Source: Peribacillus frigoritolerans
Lineage (GTDB): Bacteria; Bacillota; Bacilli; Bacillales; DSM-1321
DNA length: 61,701 nucleotides
Reading direction: 5' to 3'
NCBI RefSeq assembly: GCF_001636405.1
Contig: NZ_KV440950.1
Span: 830,001-891,701, forward strand
The translations under genes were made by a program, and so were the position numbers. Below are positions 9,342 to 17,857 of this stretch, in pieces; position 1 is the stretch's first letter; each line of letters opens with the position of its first letter. The notes beneath the pieces are model-generated. The model did no database searches. It was given only the letters and a program-made list of their open reading frames with translations, and was not told the origin of the DNA.

Positions 9342-9375
9342 ACAGCTTGGCGGAAAATCGCCGGGCTGTTTTCTA
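9342..9375 (+). terminator. Hairpin between menB and menE (possible attenuator)
   Basis: An 11-bp stem (two G-U pairs) pairs ACAGCTTGGCG with CGCCGGGCTGT around a GAAAAT loop and is followed by a short TTTCTA tract. It sits in the only sizeable gap of the men operon, so it could reduce menE-menC expression or protect the upstream mRNA. Confidence 0.5.
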
Positions 9376-9402
9376 TATCAAAAAGGAAGAGGGGAAGCAG
9401 CA

Positions 9403-10884
9403 ATGGCAGAAGAAAAGTTGCCGAACTGGCTGAAAAATCGGGCGCATCTTTCACCGGATCGCCCGGCAATTGAGTTTGAAGGTCATACGTATAGCTTTCT
9501 TGAACTGTATACTTTATCGAAGAAGATGGCTGGAAGGCTTTCAAGCATTGGTCTGGGTGCTGGCGATTCATGCGCGGTTTTGCTCCGTAACCATATTGAT
9601 GGTGTTGTCGTTATCCATGCACTATTTCATCTCGGTGTGAAGATTGTGATGCTGAATAATAAGCTAACGGCAAAAGAGCTGTCCTGGCAGATCGAGGACA
9701 GCAAAACTGCCTATCTGGTTTCGGAAGGGTCCTTCTCCGGCAAACTCGCTGATATTGGTGAGATTCTCCCGGATTTGAAGCTTCACTTAACGGAAGAATT
9801 GCCGGATGAAGGCACAGCAGGGATACTTCAAGAGTTTTACCTTGAGGATACCGCTACGATCATGTATACATCTGGTACGACAGGAAATCCAAAAGGGGTC
9901 ATCCAAACATTCGGCAACCATTGGTGGAGTGCCGTTGGGTCTGTTCTGAACCTTGGATTGCATGAAGAGGATTCGTGGTATTGTGCGGTTCCGATCTTTC
10001 ATATTAGCGGTTTATCCATCTTGATGAAAAATGTGATTTATGGCATGAAAGTCGTTTTGGCGGAACGTTTTGATGAACGGGAAGCAAACCGGAGCATCCA
10101 GGAAAATGGCGTGACGATCATTTCGGTCGTGACGGCGATGCTGAATAGGATGGTGCAGGATATGAAGGGAACAAGCTATCCAAAAACCTTCCGCTGTTTC
10201 CTGTTAGGCGGCGGCCCTGCACCCGTCCATATGCTTGAGGTATGTAAGGAGAAAGGGATTCCCGTCTATCAAACATATGGGATGACCGAAACGTCTTCAC
10301 AGATTGTGACGCTTGCACCGGAATATAGCATGGCAAAAATCGGCTCTGCGGGAAAGCCTTTGTTTCCTTCGCAGTTACGGATTGAGAAAGACGGCACGAT
10401 GTGTGAACCGGGTGCAGTGGGGGAAATCGTGGTATCGGGTCCGAATGTGACGAAAGGCTATTTTAATCGGATGGATGCTACACAGCAGGCCATTACCGAT
10501 GGATGGCTTTATACTGGGGACCTTGGTTATCTCGATGAGGAAGGTTTTTTATATGTGCTTGACCGACGCTCGGATTTAATCATTTCCGGCGGTGAAAATG
10601 TCTACCCGGCCGAGATTGAAAATGTCCTTAGTACGCACCCCGATGTGTTCGAAGCGGGAGTGACGGGGACAGAAGATGAAAAATGGGGACAGGTCCCGCT
10701 TGCTTTTGTTGTCCTGCATCAAGGTGCAGAGCTAGGTGAGAGCGAACTGCTCGAATATTGCAGGGAGTATTTGGCATCCTATAAGGTTCCCCGGAACGTG
10801 ATATTTTGTAAGGAGCTTCCCCGGAATGGAGCAAGCAAGCTTCTTAGACGGGAACTGAAGAAGGAGATGGGGGAATGGCAATGA
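9403..10884 (+). CDS. menE: o-succinylbenzoate-CoA ligase MenE
   Basis: A 493-aa ANL-superfamily acyl-CoA synthetase that adenylates o-succinylbenzoate and transfers it to CoA. The AMP-binding P-loop YTSGTTGNPKGV is at about residues 155-166. Downstream are YGMTETSS, GWLYTGDLGYLDEEGF, the hinge DRRSDLIISGGENVYP and, near the C-terminus, the catalytic-lysine region NGASKLLRR. The start ATG follows AGAGGGG. The end overlaps menC by 10 bp. Confidence 0.96.
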   Translation: MAEEKLPNWLKNRAHLSPDRPAIEFEGHTYSFLELYTLSKKMAGRLSSIGLGAGDSCAVLLRNHIDGVVVIHALFHLGVKIVMLNNKLTAKELSWQIEDSKTAYLVSEGSFSGKLADIGEILPDLKLHLTEELPDEGTAGILQEFYLEDTATIMYTSGTTGNPKGVIQTFGNHWWSAVGSVLNLGLHEEDSWYCAVPIFHISGLSILMKNVIYGMKVVLAERFDEREANRSIQENGVTIISVVTAMLNRMVQDMKGTSYPKTFRCFLLGGGPAPVHMLEVCKEKGIPVYQTYGMTETSSQIVTLAPEYSMAKIGSAGKPLFPSQLRIEKDGTMCEPGAVGEIVVSGPNVTKGYFNRMDATQQAITDGWLYTGDLGYLDEEGFLYVLDRRSDLIISGGENVYPAEIENVLSTHPDVFEAGVTGTEDEKWGQVPLAFVVLHQGAELGESELLEYCREYLASYKVPRNVIFCKELPRNGASKLLRRELKKEMGEWQ

Positions 10885-11984
10885 AGTTATCCTCCATTTC
10901 CCTAAAGATCATTAAGGCCCCATTAAAGTGGCCATTCAAGACGCATCTCGGAACGGTAAGCGACCGGGAAGTGATAATTGTCGAAGCCATGGATGAAGAC
11001 GGATTGATTGGATACGGGGAAGCTGTGCCTTTTACAAGTCCTTGGTATACCGAGGAAACGACCAAAACATGCTTTCATATGTTGGAAGACTTCTTAATCC
11101 CGCTGACATTGGCCAGTCAGATCAGGCATCCTGATGAGCTGCCGAACTTATGGAGCGGAATCAGGCGGAATGCAATGGCGAAGTCGGCTTTAGAGCAGGC
11201 AATCCTCGATTTGTATGCGAAGCAGAAAGGAGTCTACCTTGGACGGCTGTTTGGCGGCGAACGAAGGGAAGTGGCCGCTGGCGTAGTCATTGCATCGAAT
11301 GATATAGAAGATGCGATGCGCCAGATCGAGGATTTTTCCGGATCCGGTTATCAGCGATATAAAATAAAAATAAATCCTCAAAATGATCTGGAGTTTTTAG
11401 CGGAAATCCGTCGGGCCTATCCCGATATCCCGCTAATGGCAGATGCCAATTCAGCGTACACCCTTGATGACATCCCGCATCTGCAGAAGCTTGATGACTT
11501 TAAGCTGATGATGATTGAGCAGCCGCTGGGGCATGACGACATTGTGGAACATTCATTTTTGCAGAAACAGCTGCAGACACCCATTTGCCTTGATGAAAGC
11601 ATAAATTCATTTCATGATGCAAAAAGTGCACTGTCGCTCCAGAGCTGTGGGGTCATCAACATTAAGATGGCGAAAGTCGGCGGCTGGATGGGAGCTGTAA
11701 GAATCCATGATCTATGCCTGGGAAATGATGTGCCCGTTTGGTGCGGCGGTATGATTGAGTTTGGCATTTCACGTGCACATAATATTGCACTTGCCTCATT
11801 AAAAGGGTTCACGATTCCCGGGGATATATCATCTTCATCCCGTTATTGGGATGGAGATATAATCGATCCTGAAGTCATCGTAGAAAATGGCATGATCCAA
11901 GTTCCCGATAAAGCTGGAATCGGTTTTGCCATCAATGAAAAGCGGCTAAAGGAATTGACTACATATAGTAAACTGTTCAAATGA
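10875..11984 (+). CDS. menC: o-succinylbenzoate synthase MenC
   Basis: A 369-aa enolase-superfamily dehydratase that turns SHCHC into o-succinylbenzoate. The barrel ligands are visible in order: Lys163-x-Lys165 (YKIKIN), Asp190 (ADAN), Glu215 (IEQP), Asp240 (LDES) and Lys264 (IKMAK). The ATG at 10875 is 8 nt after AAGGAG; a second ATG at 10881 overlaps the menE stop and cannot be excluded. It is the last men gene and is followed by a hairpin. Confidence 0.95.
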   Translation: MAMKLSSISLKIIKAPLKWPFKTHLGTVSDREVIIVEAMDEDGLIGYGEAVPFTSPWYTEETTKTCFHMLEDFLIPLTLASQIRHPDELPNLWSGIRRNAMAKSALEQAILDLYAKQKGVYLGRLFGGERREVAAGVVIASNDIEDAMRQIEDFSGSGYQRYKIKINPQNDLEFLAEIRRAYPDIPLMADANSAYTLDDIPHLQKLDDFKLMMIEQPLGHDDIVEHSFLQKQLQTPICLDESINSFHDAKSALSLQSCGVINIKMAKVGGWMGAVRIHDLCLGNDVPVWCGGMIEFGISRAHNIALASLKGFTIPGDISSSSRYWDGDIIDPEVIVENGMIQVPDKAGIGFAINEKRLKELTTYSKLFK

Positions 11985-11985
11985 A

Positions 11986-12022
11986 ACATCAAAGGAGGTG
12001 CACGGCCCACCTCTTTTGATCA
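11986..12022 (+). terminator. Hairpin ending the men operon
   Basis: An ATCAAAGGAGGTG arm pairs imperfectly with CACCTCTTTTGAT. The T tract is short, so termination may be weak. Confidence 0.6.
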
Positions 12023-12314
12023 AATATTGATCATATCTCCTTTTACTCCCACGATCTATGTAACTTACCCAATTAGTACTTTATTGGACGGAAACCCCAC
12101 CCTTTTGGAACATGATTTTAATAGGATACTAACAGTCGGAGGAGAGGGTACGGCTGACAGAAATCAACCTGAACATTTTTAATTTGTCTGCAGATTTTTT
12201 AGAGAAAACATAATTTTTTCGGAAAATGGGGCTTTGTCTATTTTTCCTTTATTGGATTATTTTGTATAATGAATGAAAAGAAGGGCAACCAAAGGGAAAA
12301 GGAGGGGAGAGTGT
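12023..12314. other. Intergenic region with no recognised gene
   Basis: AT-rich sequence between the men operon and a small ORF. There is a TATAAT at 12265-12270 but no good -35 at normal spacing. I found no RNA family or repeat here. Confidence 0.5.
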
Positions 12315-12461
12315 ATGAAAAAACCGTACCTTATTGCGGAAATTCTACTAAGAAGGGGCATGCCTGACTATGTCATAAAAGAAGTGACAGCTTTGAAGGA
12401 GTGCGAGCTGTTTCTTTTGAAGCGAAAGTGGGGCCTATATGACCGGAAGACAGGTGCGTAA
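12315..12461 (+). CDS. Small hypothetical protein (48 aa)
   Basis: A 48-aa basic protein with no signal peptide or membrane segment. I do not recognise the family. Coding is supported by a strong AAGGAGG ribosome site about 8 nt before the ATG and by a TATAAT 45 nt upstream. An in-frame ATG 14 codons earlier would add a Lys/Arg-rich stretch that overlaps the ribosome site, so the shorter form is preferred. It stands alone between the men operon and the convergent dctR. Confidence 0.55.
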   Translation: MKKPYLIAEILLRRGMPDYVIKEVTALKECELFLLKRKWGLYDRKTGA

Positions 12462-12471
12462 AGAATGAAAG

Positions 12472-12500
12472 TAAAAAGGGAACCGTTTCAAGCCGGTCCC
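12472..12500 (-). terminator. Terminator after dctR
   Basis: On the minus strand GGGACCGG pairs with CGGTTCCC around a short loop, followed by five Ts. Confidence 0.75.
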
Positions 12501-12506
12501 ATGCGG

Positions 12507-13202
12507 TTAAGTTTTGTTTAGCCGGTACCTATTGACTGGACGGCCTATGCTGCCATATTGTACGTCAAGCTGAAGGACTTCTTCACCATGCAAGTATTCA
12601 AGATAGCGCCTAGCTGTAACTCTGGCGATTCCAATTCCATCAGCCACTTCTTCTGCCGATAGTGACCCAGGCTGGGTCTTTATGAACTTCGTCACTTGCT
12701 CAAGAGTCGCGCCATTCAATCCTTTCGGAACATCATATTTCGGACGCGCTTCAGAATGTGTCTTATTTTGAAAGAGGATTCGATCGAGCTGATTTTGGGA
12801 AATTTGATGATCAGGTTCAACCTCCATCCGAAAAGCATAATATTGTTCCAGCGTATGTTTTAGCCTCTCGAATTTAAATGGCTTGATTAAATAGTCAAAA
12901 GCCCCGTTCTGTATCATTTTTCGAATCGTTTTCTGATCATTTGCCGCTGAAATGATGATGACATCCACATCAATTTGCTCTTTTCTAATTTGATAAAGTG
13001 TATCAACCCCGTTTAAAGATGGCATGAAGATGTCCAAAATGACAAGGTCGGGTTTAGACTGCCTGATTTTTTCCAGACCTTCAAGCCCATTTGAAGCTGT
13101 ATCAACGATTTTAAAGGCAGGCAGGCGCTCGATGAACTGTTTGTTGACCTCTTGGACCATAGGGTCATCTTCAATTAAAAGTACACGAATTTCGTTAGTC
13201 AT
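12507..13202 (-). CDS. dctR: Response regulator, CitT/DctR/MalR type
   Basis: A 231-aa two-component response regulator. The receiver domain (about 1-120) has the acidic pair Asp12/Asp13, phospho-acceptor Asp57 (LVILDIFMPS) and a conserved Lys near residue 107 (LIKPF). A linker leads to a C-terminal helix-turn-helix of the kind found in CitB/DcuR relatives (about 170-225, SAEEVADGIGIARVTARRYL). It is encoded just downstream of, and overlapping by 8 bp, the sensor kinase, so the two are co-translated. By analogy with B. subtilis DctSR it should switch on uptake of fumarate or succinate. The target transporter gene is not in the window. Confidence 0.88.
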   Translation of the reverse strand: MTNEIRVLLIEDDPMVQEVNKQFIERLPAFKIVDTASNGLEGLEKIRQSKPDLVILDIFMPSLNGVDTLYQIRKEQIDVDVIIISAANDQKTIRKMIQNGAFDYLIKPFKFERLKHTLEQYYAFRMEVEPDHQISQNQLDRILFQNKTHSEARPKYDVPKGLNGATLEQVTKFIKTQPGSLSAEEVADGIGIARVTARRYLEYLHGEEVLQLDVQYGSIGRPVNRYRLNKT

Positions 13203-14805
13203 TTTGGTTCTCCTCTATATCATGCATCGGAAAAGAAAGAAAAAAGCTTGTTCCCTCATTAGGGCGTGTCGTGAATTTCATTTCGCCGTTCGCTTTTTTT
13301 ACAATTTGGTCTATTAGATAAAGACCAATTCCTGATCCTTCCGCACCTTTTGTTGTAAAACCATACTCGAATATATCTTTATGAATGTCCTCGGGAATGC
13401 CAGGTCCATTATCCTCAAGCACGATTTGACAATGACGTTCATCCTGGTAGATGGATAGATAAACCTGTTTTGTTTCCTCTGAACAATACTTTAGCGCCGC
13501 GAATGAGTTTTCGATCAGGTTTCCGATTATCAAAACAAAATCGTGATGATCCAAACCAGCGGGGAAGCGGTCCAATTTTGTGTGTTTGTCCATGATGAGC
13601 TCGATCCCGAGTTCCCGTCCCAAGGAGATCTTACTTAATATCAGCCCCACTAAATTATCATCGTGAATGTGCTTCGTCAAAAACCTGGTCAATTCCTCTT
13701 GTTCTTCCGTAATCTGAAAAATGTAATGCAGCGCTTCGTCAAGATTACCTAGCTGGATCAATCCTGCTATCGTATGAAGTTTGTTCATATGTTCATGGTT
13801 TTGAACGCGCAGGGCTTCAACGAATGCTTTGACACTAGTCAACTCTTCAGCTAGCTTCGTCACATCGGTGCGATCCTGGAAAATGGCCACGGCACCGATC
13901 GTTTTATCCGCAATCTTTATCGGTACCCGATTGCTTACAATATTCCTGTTTTGAACGGAGATTTCCTGATTGAAGATGGGAGATGTCCGATCGAGCACTT
14001 CCGGGAGACGGGTATCGTGTATGATATCATTGATATTCTTGCCTATGACCGCACCGTCGATCTTGAATATCTGCTTAGCCTTTTCATTGAAAATCGTGAT
14101 GGCCTGATTATTATCTATGGCGATGACCCCTTCATGCATGGCATTGAAAGCGGCTGTCCTTTCAACCAACATCCGTGAAATTTCATGGGGTTCAAGTTGG
14201 AAGGTTTCTTTTTTTATCCTTTTTGCCATGAGCCAAGAGCCGCAAACACCGAATAGAAGGGTAAGGACCAGGATAATCGCGATTTCGCCTTTCAGGTCCT
14301 TGATTAATTCCGGTATCGTAGGCAGGATATTCCCGACCAGCACGACGCCGATTTGCTCTCTATCTCCATCAAGGATCGGGACAAAGGCGCGGACGGAAAT
14401 GCCAAGTTCGCCAGCAGCCTTTGAAAGGTATTCGTGTTCAGCGAACGCAGCGCTTTCATCACTGCTGCCAGATGGGGTCCCCAATTGACTGAATACCGGG
14501 TGGGAATAGCGTATATGCTGATTGTTGAGCACAACTATATAATCCGCTTGATGGATTTTCCTTAAGTTTTCAATAATCGGATTAAGCTGCGTCCATCCTT
14601 CAGGCTCACGGACCAATTTCTGTACTTCAGGGAGTTCGGCAATGGTATGGGCTGTGATCATGGATCGTTTGCCGATTTCATCTTCCCTGACCGAAACGAT
14701 ATTACCGAATATAAAAATCCCGCCTATAAGTATCGAAAAAGCGACGATTACGAATGATAGCAGGGTGATTTTAATTTGAATGGGCATATGAAAGGATTTA
14801 TCCAT
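13195..14805 (-). CDS. dctS: Sensor histidine kinase, DctS/CitA/DcuS type
   Basis: A 536-aa membrane kinase. Two membrane segments (about 10-34 and 173-192) enclose an extracytoplasmic PAS/Cache-like sensor domain with motifs shared by dicarboxylate sensors (IRYSHPVFSQLG). A cytoplasmic PAS domain follows (about 212-320). Then come the phospho-acceptor helix with His337 (QNHEHMNKLH) and a HATPase domain with N box NLIENSFAA, G1 DNGPGIP and G2 GSGIGLYL. It probably senses C4-dicarboxylates together with the adjacent binding protein, as reported for B. subtilis DctS with DctB. It is divergent from dctB across a 140-bp control region. Confidence 0.9.
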   Translation of the reverse strand: MDKSFHMPIQIKITLLSFVIVAFSILIGGIFIFGNIVSVREDEIGKRSMITAHTIAELPEVQKLVREPEGWTQLNPIIENLRKIHQADYIVVLNNQHIRYSHPVFSQLGTPSGSSDESAAFAEHEYLSKAAGELGISVRAFVPILDGDREQIGVVLVGNILPTIPELIKDLKGEIAIILVLTLLFGVCGSWLMAKRIKKETFQLEPHEISRMLVERTAAFNAMHEGVIAIDNNQAITIFNEKAKQIFKIDGAVIGKNINDIIHDTRLPEVLDRTSPIFNQEISVQNRNIVSNRVPIKIADKTIGAVAIFQDRTDVTKLAEELTSVKAFVEALRVQNHEHMNKLHTIAGLIQLGNLDEALHYIFQITEEQEELTRFLTKHIHDDNLVGLILSKISLGRELGIELIMDKHTKLDRFPAGLDHHDFVLIIGNLIENSFAALKYCSEETKQVYLSIYQDERHCQIVLEDNGPGIPEDIHKDIFEYGFTTKGAEGSGIGLYLIDQIVKKANGEMKFTTRPNEGTSFFLSFPMHDIEENQND

Positions 14806-14880
14806 TGGTTTTCCTCCATTACTTCTATACTTAATAGTAACAGAATTTCTATCACTTTTCGCTATTTTTCGCGCAGTGTA

Positions 14881-14908
14881 TTACGACAGCAAAAAGCTGT
14901 GATAGAAT
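14881..14908 (+). promoter_or_regulatory. Possible promoter of dctB
   Basis: TTACGA (14881-14886) and TAGAAT (14903-14908) with a 16-bp spacer, about 37 nt before the start codon. The match is moderate. Confidence 0.45.
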
Positions 14909-14945
14909 AGTGATAATGTGAAGTGAGCGGTGAGGAGTTGTCGGT

Positions 14946-16010
14946 ATGCGTGCATTATGGGGGTATTTCTTGTTAATTGGCTTGGGGCTGTTGATAGCCG
15001 TGTATATATCGTTTCAATCGTTCTTTACAAGCTTCGGTTTCAATTTGCCGAAGGATGAGGAGCAGGTCGGGATGAAGGATCAAATCGTGATTAAGTTCAA
15101 TCATGTCGTTGCCGAAAATACACCTAAAGGGCTGGCTGCGAACCGATTTGCCCAACTTGTCGATGAATATACAGACCATCGTGTCAAAATAGAAGTTTAT
15201 CCTAATCAGTCATTATATAGTGATCAGGAAGAAATCGAAGCATTACAAGAAAACAAGGTGCAGATGATTGCACCGACTGCATCTAAAATCACGAGCATAT
15301 CAAAGAAATGGATGCTATTGGACCTCCCTTACGTCTTTCCAACGGATGAGGCCTTGCAGGAAGCGTTGAATGGGGAAGTGGGGGAAGAGCTGCTTAAGCA
15401 GCTGAATATCATCGATATCGAAGGACTCGCATTTTGGTCGAATAACTATAAACAGATTACAAGCAGTAAGCCGATACGGCATCCAAGTGATTTTGCAGGA
15501 AAGCATTTCAGAATCATGCCAAGTGCAGTCCTGGAAAGCCAATTCAAGCATTTTGGGGCGACAACTTCCGTCCTGGAGTTTAATGAAACGTTCAAAAGCC
15601 TTGAAATCAACGAAACGGACAGCCAGGAAAATACGATTTCGAATATCTATTCAAAGAAATTATATGAAGTGCAAAAGTATTTAACGATCAGTGATCATGG
15701 CTATTTAGGGTATGTAGTCATGATAAACGAGCAGTTTTGGAACAAACTCCCGTTGGATATTCAGCAGCAAATCCAACGGGCGATGGATGATACAACGAAA
15801 TGGCTATGGATCAAATCAAATGAATTGAATCAGGAACAGCTAAGGGAAATCCAGCAAAAATCGAATATCGACATCTATAAACTGTCAGATGAAGAAAAGA
15901 AAGAATGGATGGATGAGATGACCGTCATCTATCCGGAATTCGAATCCACGATTGGAACCGAATTGATGACGAAAATGGAAAAGATCCGTGAGAAGTATTT
16001 AAAGGAATAA
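14946..16010 (+). CDS. dctB: TRAP-type C4-dicarboxylate-binding protein DctB
   Basis: A 354-aa DctP-family solute-binding protein. One N-terminal hydrophobic segment (about residues 5-26) without a lipobox suggests a membrane-anchored binding domain. Family features are KFNHVVAENTPKG, the VEVYPNQSLYSDQEEIEALQ-like region and the ligand-contact region FAGKHFRIMPSAV. No TRAP membrane subunits are encoded nearby. In B. subtilis the orthologue works as a co-sensor for DctS rather than as part of a TRAP importer, and the divergent placement next to dctS fits that role. The ATG is preceded by GAGGAG. Confidence 0.85.
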   Translation: MRALWGYFLLIGLGLLIAVYISFQSFFTSFGFNLPKDEEQVGMKDQIVIKFNHVVAENTPKGLAANRFAQLVDEYTDHRVKIEVYPNQSLYSDQEEIEALQENKVQMIAPTASKITSISKKWMLLDLPYVFPTDEALQEALNGEVGEELLKQLNIIDIEGLAFWSNNYKQITSSKPIRHPSDFAGKHFRIMPSAVLESQFKHFGATTSVLEFNETFKSLEINETDSQENTISNIYSKKLYEVQKYLTISDHGYLGYVVMINEQFWNKLPLDIQQQIQRAMDDTTKWLWIKSNELNQEQLREIQQKSNIDIYKLSDEEKKEWMDEMTVIYPEFESTIGTELMTKMEKIREKYLKE

Positions 16011-16017
16011 CTAACGT

Positions 16018-16056
16018 AAGGGAATCCCATTGAAAGGGATTCCCTTCTTCTTTATC
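16018..16056 (+). terminator. Terminator after dctB
   Basis: An 11-bp perfect stem AAGGGAATCCC/GGGATTCCCTT followed by a T-rich tract. Confidence 0.85.
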
Positions 16057-16151
16057 GTTCCCGATAGAAATACTCTTCTGGAATTTGTGAAAAATCAATC
16101 ATAGAAACGTTAAACTTCCATTTACGGTCTTTTTCATATTTTCCCCTCTCT

Positions 16152-16190
16152 AAGCTTTAATCATTCCATAAATTGTAATGATTAAAGCTT
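16152..16190. repeat. Perfect 14-bp inverted repeat of unknown role
   Basis: AAGCTTTAATCATT and its exact reverse complement flank an 11-nt spacer, without a T-run. It lies in the 280-bp gap between dctB and znuA, and is AT-rich enough to extrude or to bind a dimeric regulator. I do not recognise it. Confidence 0.7.
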
Positions 16191-16292
16191 ATCATAGTTG
16201 CTCTAGAACAGGAGGCTATCATGCTTTGTCAGGAACCGAAACTCCAACTCAAATATGCTGACAAAATGAAAAAGAACTCTTTAGAGTGCCGA

Positions 16293-16330
16293 GTACAAAA
16301 AAGAAGCGAATCCAAAGGGAGCCGCTTCTT
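16293..16330 (-). terminator. Terminator after znuA
   Basis: On the minus strand GAAGCGGCTCC pairs with GGATTCGCTTC, followed by a run of six Ts. Confidence 0.85.
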
Positions 16331-16336
16331 TCTCGT

Positions 16337-17305
16337 CTATTGCAAGGCAGTTTGCAGTGTCTTGATGTTTTTTTCCATTAAACTGAAGTAATCTTCGCCG
16401 GCTTCGATATCATTATCCGTCAACACGGAAAGGTTATGGAGCTCAAGTGATTTCGCTCCCATTTCCTTTTGGATGATTTCGGTAAGTTTAGAACTGATAT
16501 TCTGCTCAAAGATGACATAGTTCAAGTCTTCTTTTTCAGCCATGGTTACGATTTTCCCCAGTTCCTTTTGAGAAGGTTCGTTTGAAGACGTTAGTCCCGT
16601 GACGCCAATTTGTTCCAATCCGTAGCGTTCCTCCCAATAACCATATGCAGAATGGGAAACGATGATCTTATTGGTACGGCCCGACTCGATCGTCGTCGCG
16701 AATTTTTCATCAAGTGCCTCAAGCTTTTCGGAAAGCTCATTGAAATGGCTGTTGAAATATTCTTCCTGTTCCGGCATTTGTTTCGTTAATTCGTCCTTGA
16801 TGGTTTTAGCCATGTCAATGGAATAGACGGGATCTAACCACAAATGCGGGTTAACGCCCCCATGGTCATGACCGTCTTCTTCATTTGCATGCTCTTCTTC
16901 ATGTGCATGTTCGTCTTTATGCTCATGCTCCTCTTCATCAAGATGAACCGTTTCGCCCACCGCGATTGTGCTGACGCCTTCTTTGCTTAGAATTGGTTCA
17001 GCCTTGGTTACAAAGCCTTCAAGATTATAGCCAATATAGAAAAACAGGTCTGACTCAGCCATTTTCACAATATCTTTTTGAGAAGGCTCGAATGAGTGTT
17101 CATCCGTTCCTGGAGGATAAACAGTCTCGACATTCACGTACTCCCCGCCAATGGCCTCAGTGAAGTATTGTAAAGGGTAAACCGTCGTATATATATCCAA
17201 GGCATCCTTGGTTTCTTCTTTACTCGATTCTCCCTTTGAGTTGCCGCAGGCTGACAGAAATACCGCAGTAACAAGGAAAAGGGAGAGCAATGCTCGAATT
17301 TTCAT
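16337..17305 (-). CDS. znuA: Zinc ABC transporter substrate-binding lipoprotein
   Basis: A 322-aa cluster-9 (ZnuA/AdcA) metal-binding protein. The lipobox FLSAC places the lipid anchor on Cys20. The mature protein has the metal-site regions DEHSFEPSQKD and NPHLWLDP, and between them (about residues 128-153) a His/Asp/Glu-rich loop typical of zinc-specific members. The start at 17305 is the ATG behind AAAGGAG; the open frame extends upstream across the promoter, but that part is not protein-like. Two Zur-like boxes lie just upstream. The permease and ATPase genes are not adjacent, so the protein must work with partners encoded elsewhere. Confidence 0.93.
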   Translation of the reverse strand: MKIRALLSLFLVTAVFLSACGNSKGESSKEETKDALDIYTTVYPLQYFTEAIGGEYVNVETVYPPGTDEHSFEPSQKDIVKMAESDLFFYIGYNLEGFVTKAEPILSKEGVSTIAVGETVHLDEEEHEHKDEHAHEEEHANEEDGHDHGGVNPHLWLDPVYSIDMAKTIKDELTKQMPEQEEYFNSHFNELSEKLEALDEKFATTIESGRTNKIIVSHSAYGYWEERYGLEQIGVTGLTSSNEPSQKELGKIVTMAEKEDLNYVIFEQNISSKLTEIIQKEMGAKSLELHNLSVLTDNDIEAGEDYFSLMEKNIKTLQTALQ

Positions 17306-17325
17306 ATGATATGCTCCTTTATAAT

Positions 17326-17340
17326 TCGTATTGATTACGA
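17326..17340. promoter_or_regulatory. Zur-like operator 1
   Basis: TCGTATTGATTACGA is one base away from the symmetric 7-1-7 Zur motif TCGTAATNATTACGA. It lies 21 nt upstream of the znuA start. Confidence 0.75.
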
Positions 17341-17361
17341 TTTGAATTTTATATGGTAAAA

Positions 17362-17376
17362 ACGAAATGATTACGA
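17362..17376. promoter_or_regulatory. Zur-like operator 2
   Basis: ACGAAATGATTACGA has a perfect right half-site and a degenerate left half relative to the Zur 7-1-7 motif. It is centred 36 bp from operator 1. Confidence 0.65.
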
Positions 17377-17426
17377 TTTGACTTCTGTATGATACAAAAG
17401 ATTGCAAAGGAAAGCAAGGGTTTTTT

Positions 17427-17666
17427 CTATTGGTCCTTACTTTTTTCTTTTTTTTCGGGAACAAGGTCAATGCCCCCTGGATGAAACGGATGACATTTAA
17501 GAATCCGGATGAGTGCTAACCAGCTTCCTTTTATAGGTCCGAAACGATTGACCGCTTCCAAACCATAATGGGAACAAGTTGGATAAAAACGGCAGGTGGG
17601 CGGTTTTAATGGAGAAATGGCAACTTGGTAAAAACGGATGACTCCCATTACTATTTTTTTCAGCAC
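17427..17666 (-). CDS. yidD: Membrane protein insertion efficiency factor YidD
   Basis: A 79-aa member of the YidD family, with the diagnostic [19 protein letters not shown] segment (about residues 25-43) and the following [19 protein letters not shown]. The N-terminus is amphipathic and should lie against the inner membrane face near the YidC/Sec site. Length matches B. subtilis YtjA. It sits upstream of znuA on the same strand, but the Zur boxes between them suggest separate control. Confidence 0.95.
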   Translation of the reverse strand: MLKKIVMGVIRFYQVAISPLKPPTCRFYPTCSHYGLEAVNRFGPIKGSWLALIRILKCHPFHPGGIDLVPEKKEKSKDQ

Positions 17667-17857
17667 GATGCTTTCAGCTCTTTTCGAGTAAATTGACTAC
17701 CCTCAATTATAGCATATTTTCTAAATTTCCCAAAAGGGTAAAAAAGGAATGAGCCTATTGGCAATCCGATTGATATAATGAGAATTAATTTTAAAGGATG
17801 AAATATATTGTTATTCAAGGTAAAATAGAGATGACATACAATTAAGGAGTGAATTAA

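Noticed and set aside
16221..16390. 56-aa ORF (plus strand) with an AGGAGG site
   Set aside because: It runs through the znuA terminator and into the znuA coding end on the opposite strand, and the composition is not protein-like. The good ribosome site keeps a small doubt.
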